From contig NZ_JOEH01000001.1 of assembly GCF_000719095.1 (NCBI RefSeq), positions 248,001 to 312,000 on the forward strand: 64,000 nucleotides of DNA, in the 5' to 3' direction. The translations under genes were made by a program, and so were the position numbers. This document shows positions 1-8,261 of the stretch, in pieces. Numbering within the stretch: position 1 is the stretch's first letter; each line of letters begins with the position of its first letter. A model generated the notes under the pieces. The model worked only from the letters and a program-made list of their open reading frames with translations. It was not told the DNA's origin and did not search any database. This DNA comes from Streptacidiphilus jeojiense (GTDB lineage Bacteria; Actinomycetota; Actinomycetes; Streptomycetales; Streptomycetaceae).

Positions 1-734
1 AGGCTCATCATGGCCGGCTGGTGGGCGAAGTCGTGCACGCAGGAGCCGATCAGCCGGGCGGGCGCGTACACCGTCTGCGGAACGGGTCCGGCCGAGATCT
101 GCAGCTGCTGGTACTGGCCGACCTGGACGGTGGCGAGATAGCTGGCGGTGGGCGCCGGTTGCTCGTACACCCAGGTGGTGCTGCTGGCGCGGGTGGTGCG
201 GGTGAGCAGCCGACCGTTGGCGACGACCGCGTAGGGGCTCGGCGCGGTGATCGACATCTGGTAGGCGGCCTTGTCGGCCGGCCGGTCGTTGCAGGGGTAC
301 CAGGAGGGCGCGCCGATCGGCTGGCTGGCGACCAGCGAGCCGTCCTCCAGCTCCTCCCAGCCCAGTGTCCCCCACTCGCTGCGGACCGGCCGCGGGTTGC
401 CGCTGTAGTGCACCTCGACGGTGAACGCGGCGCCGGGCCGCAGCGGCCGGGCCGGCCGCAGCCGCAGCTTGCCGGCGCGGTGGGTCCAGCGGACCGTGCG
501 GCCGTCGACCAGCACCCGGGTGATCCGGAAGTCGGCGAAGTCCAGCACCACGTCGGCGAGCGGGTCCGGGCCGGTCAGGCAGGTGAGCCTGGCCGCCCCG
601 GCGAGCCGGTTGGGCGCCGGGCGGTAGTCCAGCGTCAGCTCGTAGCGGTGCACGTGGTAGCGGACGTCGCCGTGGGTCGGGAAGTACGGGTCAGCTGCCG
701 ACTGGGGACGGGGCGACGTCTGCTTGGCGCTCAA
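1..734 (-). CDS. M1-family metallopeptidase (aminopeptidase N-like), 3' end cut by window
   Basis: Reading leftward from a TTG at 734 (GGAG about 10 nt upstream; no ATG or GTG fits) the frame is open to base 1. About 244 residues are visible. They match the N-terminal beta-sandwich of M1 zinc aminopeptidases: HGDVRYHVHRYELTLDY, then a strand-rich stretch, GTLGWEELEDGSLVASQPIGAPSW and the 'WYPCNDRPADKAAYQ' segment typical of the family (in other members W(F)PC.D.P..KA). The HExxH zinc site lies outside the window, so catalysis cannot be checked. It lies 48 bp downstream of the Pls-like synthetase on the same strand and could be co-transcribed. Membrane-bound Zn aminopeptidases are known to degrade epsilon-poly-lysine in producers, so a role in product turnover or self-protection is plausible but inferred. 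Confidence 0.8.
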   Translation of the reverse strand, partial: MSAKQTSPRPQSAADPYFPTHGDVRYHVHRYELTLDYRPAPNRLAGAARLTCLTGPDPLADVVLDFADFRITRVLVDGRTVRWTHRAGKLRLRPARPLRPGAAFTVEVHYSGNPRPVRSEWGTLGWEELEDGSLVASQPIGAPSWYPCNDRPADKAAYQMSITAPSPYAVVANGRLLTRTTRASSTTWVYEQPAPTASYLATVQVGQYQQLQISAGPVPQTVYAPARLIGSCVHDFAHQPAMMS

Positions 735-782
735 TGCTGCTCTGCTCCAGTGCGGTTGGTGCTCAGGCGGGTGCTCCCGGTC

Positions 783-3700
783 CTAGGGGACGGAGCGGAC
801 CCAGGGCGCGATCGGGTTCCCCAGCCAGCGGCTGTCCGCGGGCACGGACTCGCCGCGCATCACCAGGGAGGCGGGTCCCAGGGTGGTGCGGGCGCCGATG
901 GTGGTTCCGGGCAGGACGATACCGTGCGGGCCCAGCGTGGCACCCTCCTGGAGGGTGACAGTGTCCATCCGCATGATCCGGTCGTGGAACAGGTGGGTCT
1001 GCAGCACACAGCCGCGGTTGACGCTCACTCCGTCGCCGAGGGTGACCAGGTCGGCCTCGGGCAGCCAGTAGCTCTCGCACCAGACCCCGCGGCCGATGCC
1101 GGCACCGAGGCCGCGCAGCCAGAGGTTGAGCACCGGGGTGCCGGGCAGCGCGTTCAGCAGCCAGGGCGCGGCCAGCACCTCGGTGAAGGTGTCGGCGAGC
1201 TCGTTGCGCCAGACATGGCTGCTCCAGAGCGGGTGCTCGACCGCCTTGAAACGGCCGATGAGCAGCCACTTCGCGGCCAGCGACACGACGCAGGCGACCG
1301 CTCCTGCAGCCAGCAGCACGGCCCCCGAGCAGACCGCGGCGAGCAGCAGCCCGCCCTGCTCGGCGATCAGCGCCAGCACCCCCAGCACGCTGAGGCCGAG
1401 CGCCACCGCGGCCATCACCGGCACGATCCGGAACAGCTCCATGGCGCCGCGCATCAGCTTGAGCCGGCGCGCGGGGGCGTAGGTGAGGCTCTGGTCGCCG
1501 GTCTCGGCCCGGCGCGGCAGCTTCATCGGCGGCATGCCGAGGTAGGAGCTGCCCTTCTTGGCCTTCTTGGGGGTGGCCGAGAGCACTCCGACCAGGCCGC
1601 GGTCAGGGACGCTGCGGCCGGGCGCGGTCATCCCGGAGTTGCCGAGGAAGGCGCGTTCGCCGATCTCGGCCTCGTCGATGCGCAGCCAGCCGCCGCCCAG
1701 CTCGTAGGGGGCGATCAGGGTGTCGTCGGCGAGGAAGGCGCCGTCGCCGACGGTGGTCATGCTGGGCAGGGCGAGCACGGTGGAGGCCTCGACGCCCCGG
1801 CCGACCTTCATGCCGAGGGCGCGCAGCCAGGCCGGGGTGGCCAGGCCGGCGTAGAGCGGGAAGAGGCTGCCGCGGGCCAGGTCCATCAGCTGGATCACGG
1901 TCCAGGCCTGCCAGGCGGTGCGGCTGTGCACCGGGTGGTGCCCGGCCCGCAGCCCGATGCCGAGCAGCCGGACGGCGACCAGGACCAGCAGCGCGTAGGC
2001 GGCGAACCCGGTGAGGGTGACCAGCGGGACCGCGGCCAGCGCCTGCGCCAGCACGCTGCCGACGCTGCCGGGGGTCACCAGGGCGGCCAGCACGGCCACC
2101 GCGGGCAGCGCGGCCAGCAGCGGCAGCAGGCTGAGGCCGGCGCCGCTGAGCCCGTACATCGCGGCCCAGCCCCTGGTGCGGGCCGGACGCTCCTTGGGCC
2201 AGGCGTGGTTGGCCCGGCCGGTCTTGACCGCCGGCGCGCCGGCCCAGCGCTGGCCGGTGGGGACCTGGCCGGTGACGCCGGAGCCGGGAGCTATCTCGGC
2301 GCGCTTTCCGACCCGTGAGCCGGGGAACAGGATGGAGCGGGTGCCCACGACGGCGCCGGCGCCGACCCGGACCGCACCGAGGTGCAGCAGGTCGCCGTCC
2401 AGCCACCAGCCGCTGAGGTCCACGTCGGCCTCGACCGCGCAGCCCTTGCCGAGCTTCAGCAGCCCGGTGACCGGCGGCAGGGTGTGCAGGTCCACGTCCG
2501 GGCCGACCTTGGCGCCGAGGGCGCGGGCGTAGCGGAGCAGCCAGGAGCCGGAGAGGTCGGTGGCGCCGCTCAGCTCGGCCAGACGCTCCGCGGTCCACAG
2601 CCGCAGGTGCACGCTGCCGCCGCGCGGGTGGGTGCCGGGCTCGACGCCGCGCAGCAGCAGCCTGGCGCCGCCGGCGGCCAGCGCGATCCGTCCGACCGGG
2701 GACCAGAGCACCGCGGCGACCGGCACCAGCAGCCACCAGGAGGCCCAGGCCGAGGAGCCGAAGCCCCACCAGCCGAGCAGGTGCGCCAGCGCGGCCAGCG
2801 CCACGGTCCAGCGCAGCCCGACCACGGTGAGCAGCGGGACGGTGAGCAGGGTCTGCACCACCCCGGCCCGGCGCGGGGTCGGCGCGACCTCGCGGACGGC
2901 GCCGGTGGACTGGACCGAGGTCTCCAGCCGACGGGCCAGCTCGCGCAGCACCGGGGCCTGGTAGATGTCGCTGACGGCGATGGCCGCGTAACGGGCCCGG
3001 ATCAGGGTGACCAGGCGGGCCGCGCCGAGGCTGCTGCCGCCGATGGCGAAGAAGTCGTCCTTGGCGCTGCCCACCGGCACGCCGAGCACCTCGGCCCACT
3101 GCTCGGCGAGCCAGGCCTCGGTGCCGTAGAGCTGTTCGGCGACGCCCTTGGTCTCCAGCTGGGCCAGCGGCCAGGGCAGCGCGTTGCGGTCGACCTTGCC
3201 GGAGGTGCGCACCGGCAGGTCCTCGACCAGGGCCAGCAGCGGGACCATGGCGGCGGGCAGCTCGGCCCGCAGCTGCTGGACCGCGGCCTCCTGATCGAAC
3301 GCCTGGTCGGTGACCAGGTAGCCGACCAGCAGCTGGTTGCCGCTGCGCGCGGTGCGCACGGCGGCGGCTGCGCCGGTGACCCCGGGCAGGGACTGCAGTA
3401 CGGCGTCGACCTCGCCGAGCTCGATCCGGCGGCCGCCGAGCTTGATCTGCTCGTCGGCCCGGCCCAGGAAGACCAGGCCCTCGGGCTGGGCCAGCACCAG
3501 GTCGCCGCTGCGGTAGGCGCGCTCCCAGCCGACCGACTCCAGCGGGGCGTACTTCTCGGCGTCCTTCTCCGGGTCCAGGTAGCGGGCCAGGCCGACGCCG
3601 CCGATGACCAGCTGGCCGCTCTCGCCCATGGCGACGACCTGGCCCTGCTCGTCCACGACGGCGAGCTCCCAGCCGTCCAGCGGCAGCCCGATCCTGACCG

Positions 3701-4712
3701 GGGCCTCGCCGGTGAGCGGCGCGGCGCAGGCGACCACGGTGGCCTCGGTGGGGCCGTAGGTGTTCCAGACCTCGCGGCCCTCGGTGGCCAGTCGTTCGGC
3801 CAGCTCAGGCGGGCAGGCCTCGCCGCCGAAGATCAGCAGCCGGACGTCGCCGAGCGCGTCGGCGGGCCAGAGCGAGGCCAGCGTGGGGACCGTGGAGACC
3901 ACGGTGATCTCCTGCTCCACCAGCCACGGGCCGAGGTCGGCCCCGCTGCGGACCTGCGAGCGGGGGACGGTGACCAGGCAGGCGCCGTAGCGCCAGGCCA
4001 GCCACATCTCCTCGCAGGAGGCGTCGAAGGCCACCGAGAGCCCGGCCATCACCCGGTCGCCCGGGCCCAGCGGCTCCTCCTGCTGGAACAGCGCGGCCTC
4101 GGCGTCGACGAAGGCGGCGGCGCTGCGGTGGGTGACCGCGACGCCCTTGGGCTTGCCGGTGGAGCCGGAGGTGAAGATGATCCAGGCGTCGTCGCCGAGG
4201 CCGGGACGGGCGGGGGCCGTCTGGGGGGCCTGGGGACTCTGGGTGGCCCCGGGGGTCCCGGCAGCAGCCTCGGGGGCCTGCTCCGTCAGGGTGAGTGCCC
4301 GCTCGGCGCCCAGCACCGCGCGGACCCCGGCCTCGCCGAACACCAGCGCGGCCCGCTCGTCGGGGTCCTCGGCGTCCACCGGGACGTAGGCGGCGCCGGC
4401 GGCGAGCACGGCGAGGATCGCGACGTAGAGGTCGGCCGTGCCGGAGGGCACCCGGATGCCGACCCGGTCGCCCCGGCCGATCCCGGCGGCGGCGAGGCGG
4501 CGGCGCAGCGTGTCCACCTCGGCGGCCAGGGCGCGGTAGCTCAGCGCGCTGCGGCCGTCGTCCAGCGCGGGCTCGTCGGGGTGGGCGGCGACGGCGGCGT
4601 CGAGGATGTCGACGAGGGTGCGCGGAGCGTGTGCGGGGCGCCCGGGGAACAGTGCGAGCCCGCTCGGGGCTACCGCTTTCTCCAGGTACGGGGCGTACAC
4701 GGCCGTGGCCAT
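783..4712 (-). CDS. Pls/PosA-family single-module NRPS (poly-epsilon-lysine synthetase-like)
   Basis: 1309 aa, close to the roughly 1320 aa I recall for epsilon-poly-L-lysine synthetase. The adenylation domain (residues ~28-515) shows A3 TSGSTGKPKG at 181-190, A5 NTYGPTE at 317-323, A7 YRSGD at 400-404, A8 around 417-435 and A10 with K506. A carrier domain follows with GGSSL at 558-562 (phosphopantetheine Ser561). The rest alternates hydrophobic helices (first pair ~617-670, later pairs ~840-910 and ~1095-1160) with three soluble blocks rich in hexapeptide-like turns, the tandem condensing domains of the Pls architecture. There is no thioesterase or classical condensation domain. Aligning by eye to GrsA gives specificity residues D230 A231 E234 S273 I294 G296 T318 V326 V327 K506, close to the lysine code as I remember it. 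The product is probably a homopolymer of a basic amino acid; which one is inferred. The ATG at 4712 has GAGGA just upstream. Confidence 0.9.
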   Translation of the reverse strand: MATAVYAPYLEKAVAPSGLALFPGRPAHAPRTLVDILDAAVAAHPDEPALDDGRSALSYRALAAEVDTLRRRLAAAGIGRGDRVGIRVPSGTADLYVAILAVLAAGAAYVPVDAEDPDERAALVFGEAGVRAVLGAERALTLTEQAPEAAAGTPGATQSPQAPQTAPARPGLGDDAWIIFTSGSTGKPKGVAVTHRSAAAFVDAEAALFQQEEPLGPGDRVMAGLSVAFDASCEEMWLAWRYGACLVTVPRSQVRSGADLGPWLVEQEITVVSTVPTLASLWPADALGDVRLLIFGGEACPPELAERLATEGREVWNTYGPTEATVVACAAPLTGEAPVRIGLPLDGWELAVVDEQGQVVAMGESGQLVIGGVGLARYLDPEKDAEKYAPLESVGWERAYRSGDLVLAQPEGLVFLGRADEQIKLGGRRIELGEVDAVLQSLPGVTGAAAAVRTARSGNQLLVGYLVTDQAFDQEAAVQQLRAELPAAMVPLLALVEDLPVRTSGKVDRNALPWPLAQLETKGVAEQLYGTEAWLAEQWAEVLGVPVGSAKDDFFAIGGSSLGAARLVTLIRARYAAIAVSDIYQAPVLRELARRLETSVQSTGAVREVAPTPRRAGVVQTLLTVPLLTVVGLRWTVALAALAHLLGWWGFGSSAWASWWLLVPVAAVLWSPVGRIALAAGGARLLLRGVEPGTHPRGGSVHLRLWTAERLAELSGATDLSGSWLLRYARALGAKVGPDVDLHTLPPVTGLLKLGKGCAVEADVDLSGWWLDGDLLHLGAVRVGAGAVVGTRSILFPGSRVGKRAEIAPGSGVTGQVPTGQRWAGAPAVKTGRANHAWPKERPARTRGWAAMYGLSGAGLSLLPLLAALPAVAVLAALVTPGSVGSVLAQALAAVPLVTLTGFAAYALLVLVAVRLLGIGLRAGHHPVHSRTAWQAWTVIQLMDLARGSLFPLYAGLATPAWLRALGMKVGRGVEASTVLALPSMTTVGDGAFLADDTLIAPYELGGGWLRIDEAEIGERAFLGNSGMTAPGRSVPDRGLVGVLSATPKKAKKGSSYLGMPPMKLPRRAETGDQSLTYAPARRLKLMRGAMELFRIVPVMAAVALGLSVLGVLALIAEQGGLLLAAVCSGAVLLAAGAVACVVSLAAKWLLIGRFKAVEHPLWSSHVWRNELADTFTEVLAAPWLLNALPGTPVLNLWLRGLGAGIGRGVWCESYWLPEADLVTLGDGVSVNRGCVLQTHLFHDRIMRMDTVTLQEGATLGPHGIVLPGTTIGARTTLGPASLVMRGESVPADSRWLGNPIAPWVRSVP

Positions 4713-4763
4713 CGGTCCTCATCTCGTCGACAACCCGGTCGATGCTAGTCCGGCAGATGCGTC

Positions 4764-4792
4764 AGCGGTATCGGAGTCGAAGCGGTATCGGA
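4764..4792. repeat. 12-bp tandem direct repeat upstream of the Pls-like gene
   Basis: AGCGGTATCGGA occurs exactly at 4764-4775 and again at 4781-4792, offset 17 bp. It lies 50-80 bp upstream of the synthetase start, within the 312-bp gap between that gene and the lipoprotein gene. It could be a regulator half-site pair or a small duplication; function unknown. Confidence 0.6.
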
Positions 4793-4821
4793 CCAGCAAT
4801 GGCCTTTCTGCGCATGATTTC

Positions 4822-4898
4822 TGACGTACCGTCAGAGGATAGGCGCACTGCTGGCCCTGATACTTGACGGTCCGTCAGCTTAATCTGACGGACCGTCG
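4822..4898. promoter_or_regulatory. Three phased palindromic operator-like sites upstream of the Pls-like gene
   Basis: Three copies of a 13-bp dyad are visible: TGACGTACCGTCA at 4822-4834, TGACGGTCCGTCA (perfect) at 4865-4877 and TGACGGACCGTCG (one mismatch) at 4886-4898. Their centres are 43 and 21 bp apart, about four and two helical turns, so they face one side of the DNA. A looser dyad with arms CATTT/AAATG lies at 4901-4914. The form (6-bp arms, 1-bp centre) suits a dimeric TetR-like repressor. No regulator gene is adjacent, so the binding protein is unknown. The sites lie 110-190 bp upstream of the synthetase start and beyond the stop of the lipoprotein gene, so the synthetase is the only likely target. 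Confidence 0.7.
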
Positions 4899-5024
4899 GA
4901 CATTTTCCGAAATGAGACCGACGACACATGCCGGAAACCTGCCGACCGCTACCCTGAGTACACATTCCATAACATAGTGTATCGAACGCGACGATTTCCG
5001 GCGCCCGCTCCGCATGCCCTGGCC

Positions 5025-5600
5025 TCAGGCGTACTGCCAGTGCGGGCGGCCGCTCTCCATGGCGCACTTCAGCAGCCTGCCGTTGGCGTCGTCGGTGGTC
5101 TTCCCCAGATCGGCGTTCCGGCAGAACTGGCCGGCCTTGTAGCAGTTGCCGGCGGCGGAGACGATCGTGCAGCCCGTCGCGGCCGTGGTGGCGGCCTTGG
5201 TCGGCGCCTGCGTGGGCGCCTTGGTCACCGTCCGCGTCGCCGGCTTGGTCGTGCTGGCGGCGGTGGTGGCCCGGTGGGTCGGCGCGGCGGTGGTCCGACG
5301 GGGTGACGGCGAGGCGCTGGGGTGCGCGCTGGCCGGTGCCGCAGTGGTGGGTGCCGCCGTGCTGGGCGCCGCGGTCGTCGGCGCCGCGGTGGACGGGTCC
5401 GCCGAGGCGGAGACGACCGTCACCGCGGTGGCCGTCGCCGTCGGCTGCTGCCCGGCCGACGCCGCCCCCGCCGTCGGACCGCAGGCAGCCAGTAAGGCGG
5501 ACACGGCAAGGGCGGCGACGCCGGCCGAGAGACGGCGGGCCGATCTGGACGCACGGGACAGGCGGGGCGCGCTGGATATGCGCGGGATGCGGGTGGGCAC
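5025..5600 (-). CDS. Secreted lipoprotein with Thr/Ala-rich linker and small Cys domain
   Basis: 191 aa from a GTG at 5600 with GGAGGA 7 nt upstream. An Arg-rich N-terminus and a hydrophobic stretch end in the lipobox-like ALLAACG, so export and lipidation are expected. About 80 residues of Ala/Thr/Ser/Pro repeats follow (TTAAPSTAAPTTAAP and similar), a wall-spanning type of linker. The C-terminal ~45 residues form a compact block with four cysteines (CTIV, GNCYKAG, QFCRNADLG, LLKCAMES) ending HWQYA, probably a disulfide-bonded extracellular domain. I do not recognise a named family or activity. It stands alone upstream of the Pls-like gene on the same strand; a link to cationic polymer handling at the surface would be speculation. 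Confidence 0.75.
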   Translation of the reverse strand: MPTRIPRISSAPRLSRASRSARRLSAGVAALAVSALLAACGPTAGAASAGQQPTATATAVTVVSASADPSTAAPTTAAPSTAAPTTAAPASAHPSASPSPRRTTAAPTHRATTAASTTKPATRTVTKAPTQAPTKAATTAATGCTIVSAAGNCYKAGQFCRNADLGKTTDDANGRLLKCAMESGRPHWQYA

Positions 5601-5696
5601 AGGAGTCCTCCGAGGCTCTTACCTTCAGTGCCGCCACACGGTACTCACCTGATCACCGCAGAACACACACAACTCGGAAATCCCCGCACCCGCTCG

Positions 5697-6072
5697 TCAA
5701 TCGTGCGTAGGCGCGACCGCGTACCCGGGCACCGAGGGCCAGCGGACCGTCAGCACGACCGACTCCTGCTCCGCGTACCAGGAGTGGTCCACCCCGTGCC
5801 CCCAGACCACGTAGTCGCCCTGCTCAGCCAGCACCACGCTGCGCCCCGGGACCTGCACGTGGAAGCGCCCGCTGATGAGCACCAGCAGCGCGGTCCGCTG
5901 CTCCCCGCGCACCCACTCGGCCCGCTCGTCACCGCGCGGATGGACCCCCCCACTTGATCTCCACCGCCTCGCTGTGCCGGGGATCGCCGACGTCCTTGAA
6001 GTGCCCCAGCAGCCACCCCCGGTCCAACGCCGCGTCCTTACCCGCATTGCCCACGTACACGCTGTCGTCCAT
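5697..6072 (-). pseudogene. Cupin-like protein gene interrupted by a +1 frameshift in a C7/G7 tract
   Basis: From ATG at 6072 the frame reads MDDSVYVGNAGKDAALDRG, then LLGHFKDVGDPRHSEAVEIKWG. At the run of seven C (5945-5951 on the plus strand) it leaves the family-like sequence. In the next frame it resumes as VHPRGDERAEWVRGE and continues through a cupin-type barrel (LVLISGRFHVQV, LAEQGDYVVWGHGVDHSW) to TGA at 5697. Deleting one base from the homopolymer would restore a single 124-aa protein reading KWGVHPRGD. Either the gene is truly broken or phase-variable, or the assembly has one extra base. Small cupins of this type are often annotated as ligand- or metal-binding proteins; the function here is unknown. 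A 19-bp palindrome lies about 35 bp upstream. Confidence 0.75.
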
Positions 6073-6106
6073 GCGACGGGACGCTACCCTCCCCGGCCCG
6101 CGAACC

Positions 6107-6125
6107 TGTCCCCGAATCGGGGACA
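6107..6125. promoter_or_regulatory. 19-bp perfect palindrome upstream of the cupin gene
   Basis: TGTCCCCGAATCGGGGACA has 9-bp arms and a 1-bp centre, too tight to form a hairpin, so it reads as a protein-binding operator. It lies 35 bp upstream of the cupin ATG (6072) and 13 bp beyond the antiporter stop (6138). A possible -10 (minus strand TAGCGT, 6083-6088) ends about 11 nt before the cupin ATG, suggesting a near-leaderless transcript. The cognate regulator is unknown. Confidence 0.6.
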
Positions 6126-6137
6126 ACACCCCACCCG

Positions 6138-7733
6138 CTACTGCTGCGGCGCGCTGCGGATGTCCAGCCTCCGGATGACCCGGTCCACCAGCTCCGGGTC
6201 CGCTCCCGGTTCCATCCGGGCCGACTGCATCTCCGCGCGGCCCGCCGCGAGCATCTCCTGTTCGATCTGCTGGAACAGCCGTACCTGCTTGACCCGCTTC
6301 TTCAGTTCCTGCCGCTGGTCCTCGTCGTACATGTCCGGGCGGTTGCGGGCCAGGCGGTCGGTCTGACGCTGCTTCAGCCGCTCGACCAGCTCGTCCGGGA
6401 GGTCGTCGGCCTCGGCGAGCTCCTTCAGCCGGCGCAGGCTGGCCTTGGAGACGCGGTACCAGAGCTGGCGCTCGGCCGCGTCCTCGGCGTCCTCGTCGCG
6501 GCTCAGGTGCAGGCGTTTGACCACCCAGGACAGCGACATGCCCTGGACCAGCAGGGTGAACAGGACCACGCAGAAGGCGGTGAAGACGATCTCGTCCCGC
6601 CCTGGGAAGGCCGAGCCGTTGTGGACGTTGAGCGGGATGGCCAGGGCCAGGGCGACCGAGGCCACCCCGCGCATCCCGGACCACCACAGCACCACCGACT
6701 CGCGCCAGCTCAGCGGCGCGGCCTCCTCCTGCTCGCCGCGGCGCCGGTCCCACTGCTGGGTGACCCAGGCGCCGGGCAGCAGCCAGAGGAAGCGGACGCC
6801 GACCACCACCACGATGACCAGCCCGGCGTCCCCGAGCATGCTGGTCCACTGGTGGCCGACCTCCTTGAGGACGCTGGCCAGCTCCAGGCCGATCAGTCCG
6901 AAGGCCATGCCGGAGATCAGCAGCTCCACCACGTCCCAGAAGGCGCTGCCGACCAGCCGGTAGCCGACGTCGTCGGCGCCCACCGTGCGGTCGTTGATCC
7001 ACAGTGAGGTGACCAGGACGGCCAGGACGCCCGAGCCGTGCAGCTCCTCGGCCAGCGAGTAGGCCGCGAAGGGGACCAGCAGACTGAGCGCGACCTGGAG
7101 GGTGGGGTCGTCCAGCATGCTCATGATCTTGCCGCTGAGCCAGCCCAGGCCCACCCCGATGACCACGGCCAGCACGGCCGAGAGCACCAGCAGCCCGACC
7201 GCGTTCAGGGTCGAGAAGTGGCCGCTGACCACGGCGTCCACCGCCAGCCCGTACACCACCAGGGCGGTGACGTCGTTGAACAGTCCCTCGGTCTCCAGGA
7301 TGCCCATCAGCCGGCGCGGCAGGCCGACGCTGCCGGCCACCGCGGCGGCGGCGATCGGGTCCGGCGGGGAGATGATCGCGCCCAGCGCGACGGCGGCGCC
7401 CAGCGGCAGGGCGGGCATGATCGAACGCGCCGCCCAGGCCACCACCGCCGTGGTGACCAGGACCAGCGCGACCGCCAGCAGCAGGATGACCCGGGAGTTG
7501 GCCTTGAAGTAGCGGGTGGTGGAGCGCTGCGCCGCGGCGTAGATCAGCGGCGGCAGCACCACCGGCAGGATCAGGTCCGGTTCCAGGGTGATGTTGGGGA
7601 CGAAGGGCAGCACCGCCATCACGATGCCCACCAGCGTCATCATCACCGGCTGCGGGAACCCGATCCGCTCGGCCAGCGGAGTGGTGACGACCGAGGCCAG
7701 CAGCACGATGAAGAGCAGCATCAGCTGGGTCAT
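6138..7733 (-). CDS. Na+/H+ antiporter, CPA1 family
   Basis: 531 aa from ATG at 7733 (MTQLMLLFIVLLASVV); an in-frame GTG at 7745 would add four residues but sits almost on top of the GGAGG. About twelve hydrophobic helices cover residues 1-410. The cation-exchange core is visible in ALGAIISPPDPIAAAAV followed by LETEGLFNDVTALVVYGLAV, the paired Asp/Asn motifs of NhaP/NHE-like exchangers. The last ~120 residues are charged and cytoplasmic (DEDAEDAAERQ, KRVKQVRLFQQIEQEML) and may regulate activity. It would exchange cytoplasmic Na+ for protons at the plasma membrane. It lies 51 bp downstream of the GNAT gene on the same strand. Confidence 0.9.
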   Translation of the reverse strand: MTQLMLLFIVLLASVVTTPLAERIGFPQPVMMTLVGIVMAVLPFVPNITLEPDLILPVVLPPLIYAAAQRSTTRYFKANSRVILLLAVALVLVTTAVVAWAARSIMPALPLGAAVALGAIISPPDPIAAAAVAGSVGLPRRLMGILETEGLFNDVTALVVYGLAVDAVVSGHFSTLNAVGLLVLSAVLAVVIGVGLGWLSGKIMSMLDDPTLQVALSLLVPFAAYSLAEELHGSGVLAVLVTSLWINDRTVGADDVGYRLVGSAFWDVVELLISGMAFGLIGLELASVLKEVGHQWTSMLGDAGLVIVVVVGVRFLWLLPGAWVTQQWDRRRGEQEEAAPLSWRESVVLWWSGMRGVASVALALAIPLNVHNGSAFPGRDEIVFTAFCVVLFTLLVQGMSLSWVVKRLHLSRDEDAEDAAERQLWYRVSKASLRRLKELAEADDLPDELVERLKQRQTDRLARNRPDMYDEDQRQELKKRVKQVRLFQQIEQEMLAAGRAEMQSARMEPGADPELVDRVIRRLDIRSAPQQ

Positions 7734-7784
7734 CCCGCCGCCCACCCCTCCCGCTCGCCGACGCCGTCTCCGGACAGCTCTTGA

Positions 7785-8261
7785 TCAGCCTGCCAGGGAT
7801 CGGGTCATCGTGCGGTGGGGGATACCGCCGTCCAGGTACTCCGGGCCCTCGGCGACATAGCCGAGGCGCTGGTAGAAGCCCAGCGCGTGGGTCTGCGCGT
7901 GCAGTTCCAGTTCGACGGCGCCGCGGGACCGGCCCTGCTCCTCGATGGCCCGGACCAGGGCCGCGCCGAGGCCGGTGCCGCGGGCGGCGGCACGGACCGC
8001 GAGGCGGCCGAGCAGTACGGTGCCGTCCCGGCCGGTGAGCTTGAGGGCCTGCTCGCCGTGGATCAGCCGGCCGGTGCCCAGCGGGCCGCCGTCCGCGCCG
8101 AAGGCCAGCAGGTGCAGCGAGGTCGGGTCGAGGTCGTCCCACTCCTCGTCCTCGGGGACGTTCTGCTCGACGATGAAGACCTCGCGCCTGATGGCGTGGA
8201 CGGTCTCCAGGTCGGCTGCCGAGACGGCCACGCGTATGTCGGGTGTGTCAGCTTTCGGCAC
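7785..8261 (-). CDS. GNAT-family N-acetyltransferase (ElaA/YjcF-like)
   Basis: 158 aa from GTG at 8261, with GGAG 7 nt upstream. The start lies inside the end of rluD (14-bp overlap), so the two are translationally linked. The acetyl-CoA signature appears as [22 protein letters not shown] (residues ~95-118), and the C-terminal [27 protein letters not shown] is typical of the YjcF/ElaA subgroup. The N-terminus [24 protein letters not shown] also fits that subgroup. The substrate cannot be told from sequence. Confidence 0.88.
   Translation of the reverse strand: MPKADTPDIRVAVSAADLETVHAIRREVFIVEQNVPEDEEWDDLDPTSLHLLAFGADGGPLGTGRLIHGEQALKLTGRDGTVLLGRLAVRAAARGTGLGAALVRAIEEQGRSRGAVELELHAQTHALGFYQRLGYVAEGPEYLDGGIPHRTMTRSLAG

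Noticed and set aside
21..2318. 765-aa plus-strand open frame opposite the M1 peptidase and Pls-like gene
   Set aside because: Low-complexity Gly/Ala/Arg/Gln-rich translation typical of the antisense of high-GC coding DNA; it crosses two real genes.
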